Assembly (NCBI GenBank): GCA_003313425.1
Contig: NHZP01000020.1
Location: 496,001 to 560,000 of the forward strand
DNA: 64,000 nucleotides
Direction: 5' to 3'
Source of the DNA: Pseudopyrenochaeta lycopersici
Lineage: Eukaryota; Ascomycota; Dothideomycetes; Pleosporales; Pseudopyrenochaetaceae
The notes beneath the pieces were generated by a model. The model did no database searches, was not told the DNA's origin, and saw nothing but the letters and a program-made list of their open reading frames with translations. Each line of letters starts with the position of its first letter. Within the stretch, counting starts at the first letter, position 1. This document shows positions 9,801-22,236 of this stretch, piece after piece. Made by a program: the position numbers and the translations under genes.

Positions 9801-12617
9801 TTAGTACGACCCGCCCAAGCTGTTCCAAGCGGCCAAGACATCGTCGCTGACACTGTTCCTATTACCCTTCACGCTCGCGACACTATTGCCGCGACTCAAG
9901 TGCCGCGAGCTCCTCTTCTCGACGCCATTGAAGTAGCCCGAAGTTTGTGAATATGTTGAAGTGCGCGACGTGGTTGAGTGAACACTGCTCTGCCGGCTTC
10001 TAGCGTGACCATTGGTTGAGAGGGTGAGCCCGCTTATTCGTCGTGAACTCCTTCTCTGAACTTTTGGGAGAGGCGGCTCAATGACGCTAGGCGGGCGGGA
10101 TGAAGTTTCTGACACAGCAGCTAGATCTCTCACGCCGTTTGTGGGTGGAGTAGGAAAAGCGATGTCAGCAGCACTAGACGCTGTACGGCGGCGTTGGTGG
10201 TGTGAAGACGAGTCAGATTTAACGCTGTCGGGTGGTGCGCCAATGACACCGTTGTTGAGGATGGCAACGTCTTCGCTGTTGTTACTGCTAGTCTCGCTGT
10301 TGGCAACCTTTACAGCCACATCTGTCTCACCCATGCGAAGCCCGGGCGTCACTGGCGATGGAAGAGGAGATGCATTATCAATAGTAGTAGGAGATGTCAC
10401 GCTTGGAGTCGACGGTGGGAATGGATCGAGTGGCGAGAACTCAGACGGTGTTGGGAGATGGTGTGGTAATACGGTTCGAGTTACTGGAGAGTGGTGGCGG
10501 TCAGACCAGGTGTCGCTTGCGGAGCTATCGCGGAATTGGCTTATTCCAGCATTGCTCTCGTGAAGCGCTCTAAGCGGCCTTCCTCGAGGTGGAAGAAGAA
10601 GTGGTGACGGTGGAATAGCCGACGCTCGTCGAGTGGCTTTTGATTCCAACCCTCGTACAGGACTTGCTTCCATCGACAGGAATCCAGAAGTACGATATGG
10701 CCGCCGTGAAGCTTCCGTGGGAGTTTTTTGTGAGTTGTCTTGCTCGGTCGGTGATTGATCAACCTGTGATAGTCCCTTCTTTGCCATCGCTGCTCGCTTT
10801 TTGCGCATCATCTCTAGAAGAGCCTCCTCCTCTGCAGTTACTGCCATGAGTTTATGCGATCCGTCGGAGCGAGGTTTGGGCTCGCTAGCTGAAGTGCGCG
10901 CACTCAGGATGCTGTGAGTAGACGGCGAAAGAGGCATATTGACGGCTGTCTTCGGACGGTCATCGTCAACTTCAGGAATGACGGAGGGTTGCCGCAAGTG
11001 ACTGGACCGTCTGCTACTACTATATGTGCTGCTCCTTGGGTAATGGTAGGATGGAAATGGCGGCTCTGGACTGTACATTACTTCGATCGTTGCAGCGCCT
11101 GTAGATGTCGAACGTGTACTTATTCTTCCCGCAGACGGTCGCCGCTTTGGGCGCACCTCGAAAGCCCGGGCTTGTCCAATGATGACTTCACCTGCGTCAT
11201 CATTTATATCGAGGCTCTTGCGGACTGCAAATTTGCGCGCTGTCGTTTGGCTTTGCTCGTATTCATCCTCATCCGAGGAAGAGAACGAGAGTACACTAGA
11301 GTCTTGAAGGTTAGACTTCGATAATGCAGACTCTTTCGTTTTGTTCGAAACCAGAGAGTTCAAGGAGAATTGACTGGATGAAGTCAAACAGGCGATATCT
11401 GCGATATCTTCATGTGCAAAGGTGTCTTTCCCGGAGGTGGGTACTAGATATTGTGATGGAGGAGCCGTTCTCGCCTTGTCGGGTTGCAGTCGACCGAGCG
11501 ATGTCTTTCGAATGGGAACCTTAGGCATTCCTTGTGGGCGAATTGCTTTCGGGGCGTAAATGGGTGTTCTGACGTCCGCTGCGGCCTCGTCGCTGTCCTC
11601 GTCCAGCGCATCAAACCAGTGCTGGACGCCTTTCGGTGGTCGACGAATATGGATCTTGGCGTTGTCGTAATCGTCTCTCCTGAATTTGCGGACTGGACTG
11701 CTCGGAGGCTGCATTGCGGGATGCATTGAAGATTGCTGATGCCGTGTTGTGGATGATGATGTTGCCGTTGTCTTCAACTTAGCTTGGCCTCCTATTTGAG
11801 GCGTCGGTTCTCTGGTCATTGGGCGAGGAAAGTAGTCTGAAGCCATTGACATGGCGGCTGGAGAATTGACCATCTTTGTGGGCGAAAGAAGCGCATGGCC
11901 TTGATTTTGACCATCACCGGTTTTTGGTTTTGGAAATAGTTTGGACAGGTCTAAGCGGGCAGGTTTTGATCTTCGGTTCTCCTTCTTGTTTGCTTCGTCC
12001 AAAATCACGGGCGACATTGGGCTGGCTACGTGGTAGTTGTAGCCGTAATCTGCCACTACTTGCGGCTGTCCTCTCCGCAGGGCCCGATCTCTTACTGCCG
12101 AGTCAGATGTCTGCTGGGATATTGCCAGTGGAGAGCTCTTTGCATCGTAGTGTGAGCGCATGGTCGAGCTTGATGTTTGATGCTGTAGTCGATGGCTCAC
12201 TGAGCTGTTGTCGGAACCCCGTCGTCCATCTCCACTGTAAGCGCGCCCTAAGATGTTGGACGATGGGCGTTTGGACATCCCTGGCCGTTTCAAGTATCCA
12301 CCGTTATCTGTCGCCGTCGCAGAGATGCGGCCGTCAACTTGGGAACCAAAACTAGCCTCAGAGACAGTGATGGACATGTAGCCTGGGCTGGCTGGGTTAG
12401 ATGGCTGATTGGAAGTCGAACGATAAATGGTGTCGGAAGTGCCCAGCACACGATGTGCTTTACTTGTCGAGGACTCTTCGCGGCGAGTGGGCCATTCGGG
12501 CACGGAGGGGATCGAGGGCGTTGAGCGTGCGCTGTGGTGGTCCTCGTCTTCAACTTTCACCTTTGACCTGCGGGGCAGGGGAAAGGAGAACTTCCTGGGA
12601 ACGCGGTCACGACCCAT
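9801..12617 (-). CDS. large Ser/Pro-rich intrinsically disordered protein
   Basis: This is an intronless gene of 938 residues starting MGRDRVPRKFSFPLPRRSK and ending AAWNSLGGSY. Almost the whole protein is low-complexity (Ser, Pro, Arg, Thr) with many SP/TP sites and no recognisable globular domain. The few ordered-looking islands are PARLDLSKLFPKPK (about residue 220), FRRDDYDNAKIHIRRPPKGVQHWFDALDED (about 315-345, written here only in part as FRRDDYDNAKIHIRRPP), EEEALLEMMRKKRAAMAKKG (about 605) and the conserved-looking C-terminus SDDVLAAWNSLGGSY. I do not recognise a named family. A long 3' untranslated region is likely. Many Ser/Thr-Pro sites suggest phospho-regulation, which is inference. 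Confidence 0.8.
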   Translation of the reverse strand: MGRDRVPRKFSFPLPRRSKVKVEDEDHHSARSTPSIPSVPEWPTRREESSTSKAHRVLGTSDTIYRSTSNQPSNPASPGYMSITVSEASFGSQVDGRISATATDNGGYLKRPGMSKRPSSNILGRAYSGDGRRGSDNSSVSHRLQHQTSSSTMRSHYDAKSSPLAISQQTSDSAVRDRALRRGQPQVVADYGYNYHVASPMSPVILDEANKKENRRSKPARLDLSKLFPKPKTGDGQNQGHALLSPTKMVNSPAAMSMASDYFPRPMTREPTPQIGGQAKLKTTATSSSTTRHQQSSMHPAMQPPSSPVRKFRRDDYDNAKIHIRRPPKGVQHWFDALDEDSDEAAADVRTPIYAPKAIRPQGMPKVPIRKTSLGRLQPDKARTAPPSQYLVPTSGKDTFAHEDIADIACLTSSSQFSLNSLVSNKTKESALSKSNLQDSSVLSFSSSDEDEYEQSQTTARKFAVRKSLDINDDAGEVIIGQARAFEVRPKRRPSAGRISTRSTSTGAATIEVMYSPEPPFPSYHYPRSSTYSSSRRSSHLRQPSVIPEVDDDRPKTAVNMPLSPSTHSILSARTSASEPKPRSDGSHKLMAVTAEEEALLEMMRKKRAAMAKKGLSQVDQSPTEQDNSQKTPTEASRRPYRTSGFLSMEASPVRGLESKATRRASAIPPSPLLLPPRGRPLRALHESNAGISQFRDSSASDTWSDRHHSPVTRTVLPHHLPTPSEFSPLDPFPPSTPSVTSPTTIDNASPLPSPVTPGLRMGETDVAVKVANSETSSNNSEDVAILNNGVIGAPPDSVKSDSSSHHQRRRTASSAADIAFPTPPTNGVRDLAAVSETSSRPPSVIEPPLPKVQRRSSRRISGLTLSTNGHARSRQSSVHSTTSRTSTYSQTSGYFNGVEKRSSRHLSRGNSVASVKGNRNSVSDDVLAAWNSLGGSY

Positions 12618-14784
12618 TGTGAGTTCAGCGCGGTGTCAGTCGGAGAATTGGTGGCTTAATCCTGGACGGGGGCGCGACTCAGTAGTAGCACACGAACGAG
12701 GCCTGAGTCGCGGTAACTGGGTGGGCTCAGGGTCGGATTCTGTGCCCGCATCTGCGCTCAATTGCGTCGCAAAAGCATGTAGGGTGCCGCCGCGGTCGCG
12801 AGCACTGGCGGGACATGCGAGCAGGATCGGGCGGGTTTGTGGGAGGGGACAATATGTGGTGGAAGGGCTTCCCAATAACCTCGATGGAGAATGATCCGAG
12901 GGTTCAGCTGCGGGCCCTTACGCTATTCGCGCCGAGCTGCCGTTCCTGCAGATAACAAGCCGGCGAGCGCTAAGTGCGAGATGTGGCAGCAGTGAGCCCT
13001 CAGGAAGCGACAGTCGCACTTCAAGACGCGGATAGAGTGGGTGCAGCCTCTTTGTAGCGCAGGCGAGGCGAGGTATAGTCCCCCCCCCATGGCTCTGTCC
13101 CCATGCGCTGCAGCAAACTATCTTGCCGGTGTGCTGTCGGTCAGTCGATCCGTCCAAGAACCAGCCAATACTGGGGAACTGGCGATTCAGGGGACCGATG
13201 CCGCTTGGCACCACGGGCGGATCCCCAACTGACTCAAGCACGGGAGCTTGCACGGGGTGTGCATCATCATCACAGGCATGCATGCATAGAGTATGCACCG
13301 CAACGGTGGAAAGGCAAAGAAAAACCAACACGCCGTTGCCAACATGCACCCATCGCCTGCCCATGCAACGCGCTGCTGTCTCAATATCCTCCGGTACCTG
13401 AATCCCTGTGCATATGTCGTGTCCCCTCTCTCCCAATGGCTCCCGACTCACCACCACCGGAAGCGACGTAGCACACCCAAACCGCCCTCGGAATTATGCT
13501 TCGTATTCATAACCGCACCGACAAAGGGCCATGGCGGGAAGCGGCGTCGTAATTGTTTGCAGCTTTTGGCGTCTTGGAAGGTATGCCGTTGAAGGAAGGA
13601 ATGAGGAACAACGAGAAGTTGCGTGATCAGCGCTGCCTCTCCTCTTTTTTCTGCGCCGATCACATCCTCAACCCACCTCACCTCGCCTATCGAAGTTCGC
13701 CGATTACCAGATCATCGTAATAAGATCTAAGACCGCTGCACAGGAAAATCTTTGCATAGCCTGCGATGGCACAATTTTGTGTTTTGTTGAAGGGAGGGGG
13801 CTTGCTTACCTTCAATAAGGTTTTTTTGACTGTCCATTCTCCTTCATCACAGACTCGTGAAACTATTTCTCCGACCTCTTTTTTCCTAACACTGGGCCTT
13901 ATATTAAACTCAAGCTAATATCACGTGGAAAGTGAAAACCGCCTCCTAAACCTTGTCGGAACATTCCCAGGTTTGCCGTTTCACCTCCCCAGCACCCGGA
14001 ATCTCTGATATCATCAACACCGTCTCCAAACCCTCATTTGCGACTTGCAGAGATAATCGAAATCACGGCCCTGCACACACACACAATCTCTCTTCACGTC
14101 TGTCTCTGTTTCTGTCTCTTTCCCAAAAGCAATTTAAAGAAATTGTGAACATCAAGCCTTCCGCTACTCTCGATTCCGAAAGCGTCAACATTTCCAAAAG
14201 CAAAAAGCTCATACCCTGTCACAAGGGCTTCCACAGCCTTTCATGACCCATGTCCAAGTCTTCGGGTCCTCTATCATAGCGTCCACATCTCCACAATGCC
14301 AAAAGCAAAGTCTAACCGCTGAAACTCGTGCGATCCCACACCGGTGCAACGCCACGACTTCATCAGCTCCACCACGGTGGGCGCCATTGTTGACATTTAC
14401 GAATTTTGCAATTCCCCTTTGTTATGTAGCCTGGTCTATCTGCATACAAAAGTCGCATCGTGAAGAGTGGCTCATGGCACGTACGTAGATGCTGCATCAT
14501 CGTGCATACGACTACGCACGTCGCTAGAGCAACAGAGGAACATCACCAACAGCGTAAAATGCTTTTCTATGGACGAATCGCTAGGGTAAACAGTTTTGTC
14601 TTCACTAGATGCTTGTACAGATGATATTTGCTGTGCGACCCTGGAACATCCAAGCCTTCATGAAATCACTAGTCCTACACCTCCACAATTACACAGCATT
14701 CCTTAGCACACCAAATACTAAGAGAGTGGAAGGCGCTATTGAGACGAGTGCGCGGCATTTTTGCCACGGTCGCGCAGACGTTAT
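12618..14784. other. long intergenic region with CT-rich leader-like tract
   Basis: This ~2.2 kb holds the promoter of the minus-strand disordered-protein gene and the 3' end of HOP1. It includes a C run (about 13080-13088) and a plus-strand pyrimidine-rich tract with a CA repeat (about 14070-14130) that looks like a fungal promoter/leader. It is followed at 14296 by an ATG whose frame is interrupted after eight codons by TGA and then stays open to 14460. The GC-rich minus frame 12918-13457 has no recognisable content. Confidence 0.4.
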
Positions 14785-17158
14785 TCATGCTTCCCGGCAA
14801 GCAGATGAAAGGGCTCGAGCGGCCTTCGGAGTATTGATCTCGCTACCATTTATAAAGAGGGAAGCACTCGCCGTGGAGAGTCGCTTTGAAGCCGGCAATA
14901 GTGTTCTATCGTCTGTGGTGTCACGGAGCCGCTTTTGTCTGTTGTCCACCAACATCCGGTGCGGCTCACCATCGAGGTGCGTGGACTGAGACAGCTAATG
15001 ATTTGTACGGTTAGTTCTTGTTGCTCCAGGATCTATGCCGTAGTCAAGAGGATGGTACGTACGCAGTGCTCAATCCCGAAGGTAGGGTCAAAGAACGCTT
15101 GCTCTATCTTTCTTCTAGTGGCTGCAGATTTGCTCAAGACCACGTTTTGGCTTGCCTTCTTTGGAGAGCTCACCAGGAGGTCGAGGCTTCGGAATTTCTC
15201 AACGAGCATCTGTATCTCACGTGCTGAGCAGCCTGTCTCGTGATCAGCATCCTTTTTCGTAGCTCAGGGGTACGTTCCTCTCTACCGAGAATATCTCTAA
15301 ACGACCTTGTATTGCCATAACTGGTACTCTGCAGGAGCCAAAGTGCACGGCGGTACACTGATTGGTCACGGACTCGTTGAAACACTTCATTATCCTCTTG
15401 CAAAAGGCATGAGTAACAGATGTGTATGGTGGGAATCCTGGCATCGTCCTTCCCAGTATAACCATAACAGTGGAGATGTTGGTACGACTCGCAGAATTCG
15501 CAGTTGATCTAAATCAATTAGCGCTGTCTAAGTTTTTGTGCTCATGTGCCAAACTACCATGTCCCCCTCTTCTTCAACATATCTACATTGACAGCGAACG
15601 GTAATCTGTTCCATGTGTTCGTAGGCTGTAAGTACCCTAGAAATTTCTTTGCGTGTCGGGAATAGAGCGCTTCGTTTCATGTCCGCTTGATCAATTTTTG
15701 CCTGTGAGAACATCATTTTGAGCGGGGGTCTTCCACCATGTGCATTGTCCTGCGTGGAGAACACAGGTTGTGTTATTTGTGTATTTGATACCGTTACTGA
15801 AGGGCGAAGCTAACGGTAAGTTAGCATTATTGTTAACAAGGCTTCAGTCATCAATACCATATCTCGGATCTGTCGTTGTTCCATCATATCCGCCGTTGAA
15901 GGTTTAGCAAGAAAATTGACGGTCTCTGAAGGCAGCAATAGCTCTACTGCGGATGGCGTGACGTGAACCGGTCGTGAGGGTGAGTTTATATCATTTGCCT
16001 TCACTAAATTTGATGAAAGGCTGGCAATTTTGGAAGACTGAGGCTGAACGTCGAATTTTTCCATGGCTTTGGCCCGTTTGTCCAAATTCTTCGCAACATC
16101 ATCAAGAAGTCCCGTCTCGTGAGAGCAACCCAGCCCACCTGGGACGACATCTGGAGTGTCTGCATTCAATTTTCGTAGATAAGACACCACCAAAGAGGCT
16201 GCATGATGTCCAGCATTCATGAAGCCGACTTCCGTTGTGGTCTTAGTCCAGTCGGTATTTGCTGGAAACCGAACAGCGTCAATAGCTGGTTGTTCGAATC
16301 CTGGGGCAAAATACTCAGGAGGCCTATCGTCCGTATAGCCCATATGCAGGATGATGCTCTTAGTCTCCGGTAGAGCTGGCAGAGTAGCGCAGATACCAGT
16401 CAGTTTCCTTATAAAGTCGTTGAGCGACAACTTTGCTTGATGCAAAGTAATCGTAGATCCAACACCGTCTTTTAGGTCGATGCTGTCGATGGAACGTGCG
16501 CCATTGAGACCAACTATGTAATGAAACGTCCAAGTCCACGCCTCGAGAGCATCAAGAGGGCATTCCGAAGTTTCGTGCACCGACAAATGTAAGGATTTCA
16601 AGTATCCGCGTCGGAGTGCATCAAAGATGCCGGTTTCCTAGATGTATGTGAGTAAGTAACTATATTAGGTGGAGCGACGTTACATACCATCAGGTTCAGA
16701 AATCGATCTACACGATCCGAGACCCCTCGCTTCAAAGCGATGATTGCTTTTCCAGCACCGTTGCGACCTATGATCTCTCGGTCTTCAGTTGTACGACTGC
16801 CCGAGGTAAAGTCTTGGTAGGACCATTGACTACTTGTATTATGATAATATCGAGTGTTGAAGCAGTTCTGAGGGAAGATGGATCTTAGGAAGGTCACCGA
16901 ACTCAGACATCCATGGACTAATGTCTGAGTGATTTGAGTGCTCTGTTCGACATTGACGTGGTATGTGGTCGACCCGGATACTTTGATTGAATGACAAGTC
17001 GTGGAGAGAGCAACTGGTTTGACCAGCACGACTGATGCGCCATGCTGGGCCTCCTGAAGTACTGGCTGCTTCGAGAATTGCCCAGTCTTACTTCTGAATC
17101 GTTCTGTACCAGACTTTGCTTGTATGTCACCTGATTTGGTGCTCTTGCTACCTACCAT
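14785..17158 (-). CDS. HOP1: meiotic chromosome axis protein Hop1 (HORMA + PHD finger)
   Basis: Six exons, in transcript order 17158-16688, 16637-15858, 15809-15558, 15508-15286, 15223-15063 and 14994-14785, give 698 residues with all phases matching. Introns are 48-68 nt with branch sites such as TGCTAAC and ACTAACC. A HORMA domain (about residues 50-290) begins EQSTQITQTLVHGCLSSVTF and continues across intron 1 into ETGIFDALRRGYLKSLHLSV. A PHD-type zinc finger spans intron 3: CQC...CEFC...HLHC...CYSC. The next exons add a winged-helix-like segment (REIQMLVEKFRSLDLL). In yeast Hop1 binds meiotic axes, recruits Mek1 and promotes interhomologue crossovers. The gene looks intact, which argues for retained meiotic capacity. 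Splice sites were assigned by eye. Confidence 0.9.
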
Positions 17159-18849
17159 GATTGTTGCCGTGGCTGTAGCGTAGTCTTTCTTTAGTTGGAG
17201 CAAATATTAGGAAGAAGAAGCCTTGGCCTTGAGCAGTGGCGTAAGTGAGATGAGGGTGGGTGGGCAAGAGAGAACCAAATTGAGGGAAAGTAAACAGCCC
17301 TCAGTTCATCGCAGCTTCCTGAGTTGTGTTGTGGGTCACGCTCCTCTGTTCGAGGAAATAGCAAAGGAATAGGCAAAACAGTGTCAGACCCACGACCTTG
17401 AGACTGGCACACCCACCGAAAGTTATGAGATCCTACCCATGAGAGGATGCACTGGTACAAGAAGTGCTTAGACGATGTGGATGTGTTTTCCATCCCAATT
17501 GGGATGTGTTGGGAATGACTTCGAGCCTTGATGCATAGCTGTTCCCTATCGACATATCTCAATGCTCTATGAATGAATAAAATATTTGTTTGCCATTCCT
17601 TGAAAATACGCCCGGAGCCCTAAAATTTGATGGCCCAATTTGCATACGGTTACGATATGGAGGAGATTGGTGTGGTCCTCTTGAGCAGCCCTGATACCAT
17701 CGTATGTGCAACATGTTATGGTAGCTGCTCGAATGCTTCATAAATCTGACCAACATGATGAGTGAAAATGTTGGGGGATGCTGCTGAAAGTCCTGACGTT
17801 CAGTGGCGACATGTCTTCCAGGCTGCTTACTTTGAGCACAGCTGGTGCATGTACTGCTTTCTCAGCTTACTCCGCACCTTTGTGCCGACCAAAGGACGTC
17901 ATGATTAACGGCAGCTCACGGGATCGTGGTTCTGCCGATGAAAGACAAAGAAATATGCAGGAGTGTCGCCTGTTGGATGCCCTTCGCCACGGGTTGAAAA
18001 AGACCAACATGGATGGGCCATCAGTTGCCAATCAGCGTTGGAGAGGCTTTGTGCCGAGTGACGCCGTACAATAAAACAGCCTGCAAGCCGCAGCTATAGC
18101 TCGAGCATGCTAATCGGGGACGCTGACCGTGGAAAACACTGCACAAACAGCATGGGCAGCGCATTGGAAAGTCGCGGGTCCGATGCAGGATAAGGCTGCC
18201 CACTGTAATTAATGATTTGCATGCTTTACGAAGCGTAGTTTGAAGATTGTGAATTGCGTGCAGCAGAAACTGAGAGGCGGGTGGGAGCCGCAGGCGTGAC
18301 AATAATTAGCGTGGCAGAACAACCTAAAGCCCCCCCGCTAACAGTCCATATCCAGCAGCAGTCACCAACACCAGCCCGCACGGTATACACGACCTTCGTT
18401 TCTCTTCCACGTTTCGGATCTTGGGGCTTTGCGGTGTTGTGTTGCTGCTCCTCTCCGGCCTTCTGTCCCACCGTGCACAGGTCCTTACTTCCCTCCTATC
18501 TTGCCGCTGACCAGAGGCGAAGCCGGCCGAGGGACCACCACAAACCACGACCCACACGCCCGCCACGAGCCACCCTCCACCCTCACGACGCCTCTGCACG
18601 TATTGATCACGGTCATAGGCGACATGTACGAGTATTAGAGTCGAGCGTCTTCTTGTGCCTGTCCTTGCTCAGCAGAGCTTGCGCTCCAGGCCCGAGGTCC
18701 TGCACACCCTCACCATACCACTGTGCCTCCCGGTAACCCCATTCACGAGGGCCCACCACCAAACCGCCTGAAAAACGATTTCCTTGCGGCTGGCCAAGGT
18801 CTCCAGAGCACCTTTACACCTTCAACGCGCCCCAACTGAGTTGCTCAAC
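17159..18849. promoter_or_regulatory. divergent promoter region between HOP1 and CDC4
   Basis: This 1.7 kb gap separates two divergent genes. The CDC4 side (about 18330-18840) is C-rich and pyrimidine-biased, typical of a leader. The rest holds only short overlapping frames. No TATA box is evident. Confidence 0.45.
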
Positions 18850-21800
18850 ATGGCCTCGAGTCCTTCAGGCCACAGCACCGACGGCGTGTCCAAGACGGTG
18901 CACACCGAAGTCATGGACCCATACGCCACCATGGGACAGTTCTCGTTTGCACCGGCAACGAAGACTACTGTCGTTACTACGACATACACCACCACTACGA
19001 CCTTTCCACCCCTGTGCATCAACGCCCCGGGAAGCCTTAGCGAACGGGACCCCAAGGAATACCCCCTCGCCCATACACAAGCGCCAGAATCAATACGGAA
19101 GTTTTACTTTGAAGCCGGAGGCGAACTGGCTTGCTTTGAAGAGGCAAATACTGCTTCGAATAATGTGCAAGAGGTATGCTTTTCGCGGGTTCAGGGATAT
19201 GCCTGTCGCTAGACCGTTCACGTTACAGCAGCTCCCTATCCCATTACTGTTAACTGACTCTCCCGTTTCGTAGCACTCATCCCTCCACGACACCCTACGC
19301 TCCTCGAACGGCACACTGCAGAAGACCGAATCCTTCAACGGCCCTCCCGTCTTCGCAACACCGAACCGCATGACGCGCCCCAACCTCCACGGACAGCATC
19401 CAGCGCAACGCACAGTGTCCGGTCGCCGGAAGCGAGACAATGCAGACGACTCTCCGCCAGTACCCCTACTCAAGGAAGCCGTCGAGCTCCTCCACTCACA
19501 ACGTCGAAGCAAGAAGCCGCGGATCGACAACGACAAGAGTGCACGCGCTGCACACTCGGGCGCGCATTTCACACCAGAGGATTTAGAAGACCCGATTCCT
19601 GCGACACCTGACACAGATATGGGAGGCCTAGGCTCGTCCAAGTTACCGAAAACCCGAACCGGCACCCTACTGAAGACTAATGTCAGTGCCAGCTCACAGC
19701 AGACTGGACGGTCGCAGGCACCACCGCGATGGCAACTCCAGGAGTCGTTTGCTGGACCTTCAAACATTGAAGGCGGCTCATTCGAGAGCCAGGAACAGTC
19801 TCCCGAGCACTCGTTCGCGACTAGCATTCTCGATGGGCCCGGTGTCGCTGCTACGCCCCCAATTGCAGAGTCCGATATGGAACCGGTTGGGCCCTTCACA
19901 AACGACGCCTCATTCGCACCCACGCGACTCACGCCTTTGGACACAGGATCTGCACAGGATGTCAGCCTACCAAGTCCTAGCTTGTCTCCGATCACTGCTG
20001 CTGCTAATTTAGCACAACAAAGTACTGCTGGAGGTTCGTACTCAGGCGCAGAAGGAGACTTCGATCCAAGTGATGTCTCAGGTCTTGATCTCGCGCAAGC
20101 CAATCCTGGCAATTCTCGAATGGGAGACTTTGCCCTCTTTCCACCCGGGTCCAGACATCTCGAGATGCCAGACGCGACTGAACTCGTCAGCCCAAACCCG
20201 CAACTGTTAACACCGACTGTTATGGGCATACCCAGCATGTTGAACTCATTCGATGCTCTCCCAGAGCAGATGAAGTCGTATGTCATGTATCAGCTACTTC
20301 GAAGATGCAAAAAGCCAACTCTGCATTTCGTCGCGGACGTGGTCAATCCAGCGCTAAAACGTGATTTTATCGCCTCCCTCCCCACTGAATTGAGCCTGGA
20401 GATCATTGGCTATCTGGACGTCAAGAGCATGTGTAGTGCAGCACAGGTGTCAAAGTACTGGCGTAAGCTAGCAGATACGCACGAGGCCGCATGGAAAGAA
20501 CTTCTTGACAACGATGGCTATAAGCTGCCTCACGGAGAATTGGAGCGTGCCGTGCAGGAGGGATGGGGATGGCAATATCCTCATTCTTCTGACAGCTACG
20601 AGCGCGATCTCAGATCCCAGTCCGTTTTCCATCGGTCAGACAGCGAAGCCTATTCAGGGCCGTCTAACCCGGGCTTATCCACCGAAACTTACGAATATGA
20701 AGGTGCAGTAACTCGGTCCTCATCTTCGCGCCAAAAGCGAAAAGCTATGAGCAAGCATAGTGGTTCTAAAAAACAACGTAAGAAAGGCTCATCGTCAGCA
20801 AAATCGCAGCTTGCACTTTACTCGCGGCCTGCCGAGCCGCAGGAAGGGCCCCATGGCTTCGCCAAACGAGCACAAGCCGCAATTTCCGATCCTAACGTGG
20901 GCCTGCCCGGTCTGCGTTCTATGCATCTCTTCAAGTCGTTGTATCAGCGACACCATCTCATCCGCAAGAGCTGGATGGCAGAGGACACGAAGCCCAAACA
21001 CATCGCATTTCGCGCACATCAGCGCCACGTTGTAACTTGCCTCCAGTTCGATACGGATAAGATTTTGACTGGTAGTGACGATACAAACATCAATGTCTAT
21101 GACACTAAGACTGGAGCTTTGCGTAGTCGTCTCGAAGGCCATGAGGGAGGTGTTTGGGCTCTTCAGTATGAGGGTAATACCCTGGTTTCTGGCTCCACTG
21201 ATAGATCCGTGCGAGTGTGGGACATTGAGAAGGGGAAATGTACTCAGGTCTTCCAAGGCCACACTTCTACAGTTCGCTGCCTCGTCATCCTTAAGCCAAC
21301 AAAAATTGGCGAGACTCTTGATGGTCAGCCAATACTGATGCCCAAGGAGGAACTAATCATCACTGGCTCCCGAGATTCTACGCTCAGGGTTTGGAAGCTT
21401 CCTAAGCCTGGCGATCGGAGCATCATGCAGACCGGCGCATCCTCCAACGATCACGACAACCCGTACTTCATACGTGCTCTCACTGGACATCATCACTCAG
21501 TGCGCGCCATCGCTGCCCACGGCGATACACTTGTCAGTGGCAGCTATGACTGCACTGTTCGTGTGTGGAAGATATCTACCGGAGAAGTCCTGCAGCGTCT
21601 ACAAGGTCACTCTCAGAAGGTTTATAGCGTTGTGCTGGATCATGCTCGTAATCGGTGCATCAGCGGCTCCATGGACAATATGGTCAAAGTGTGGTCTTTG
21701 GAGACAGGTGCGTGCATATTCACGCTTGAAGGCCACACCTCGCTCGTGGGTCTTCTGGACTTGAGCCATGGACGGCTGGTCTCAGCTGCTGCTGATTCAA

Positions 21801-22236
21801 CTCTCCGCATCTGGGATCCGGAGAATGGTCAATGCAAGAGCAGGCTTTGTGCTCATACGGGCGCTATTACTTGCTTCCAGCATGACGGCCAGAAAGTTAT
21901 TTCAGGCTCAGACCGCACGCTCAAGATGTGGAATGTAAAGACAGGTGAATTTGTCAAGGATCTATTGACAGACTTGAGCGGGGTGTGGCAAGTCAAGTTC
22001 AACGAGCGTCGATGCGTCGCAGCTGTTCAGAGGAACAGCATGACATACATTGAGGTAAGCAAACAAAACCCTTGCCTAGGAACGCGCAATTTACGTCCTT
22101 TTAGGTTCTAGATTTCGGTGCTTCACGCGATGGTGTTCCGGCTGACCAACGAGGACGCCGCATCGTAGTCAATTCAAAGGGTCATGAGGTTGAAGACCTT
22201 ACCGAGAGCGATACAATCGACCCAGACCAAGCTTAA
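18850..22236 (+). CDS. CDC4: F-box/WD40 SCF substrate receptor, Cdc4 type
   Basis: Three exons (18850-19173, 19274-22054, 22105-22236) encode 1078 residues. The N-terminus has a Thr-rich tract (TTVVTTTYTTTTTFPPL) followed by DPKEYPLAHTQAPESIRKFYF, as in fungal Cdc4/Pop proteins. A disordered linker leads to an F-box near residues 472-515 (LPTELSLEIIGYLDVKSMC). Seven or eight WD40 repeats follow from about 684 to 1030, with repeated WD-type ends such as SGSTDRSVRVWDIEKG and SGSYDCTVRVWKISTG. The protein would bind Skp1 through the F-box and phosphodegrons through the propeller, targeting cell-cycle regulators for SCF ubiquitination. Exon 3 supplies a 44-codon tail ending ESDTIDPDQA. The first intron is 100 nt and the last 50 nt. 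Confidence 0.92.

Noticed and set aside
10081..10563. Plus-strand frame inside the disordered-protein gene
   Set aside because: It is an antisense shadow of the Ser/Thr-rich coding sequence.
12918..13457. Minus-strand frame of 179 codons
   Set aside because: It lies in GC-rich promoter sequence, overlaps plus-strand frames of similar length and has no recognisable domain or composition.
16290..16302. GTTCGAATCC-like sequence, as in a tRNA B box
   Set aside because: It lies within HOP1 coding sequence and lacks an A box or cloverleaf arms at the right spacing.
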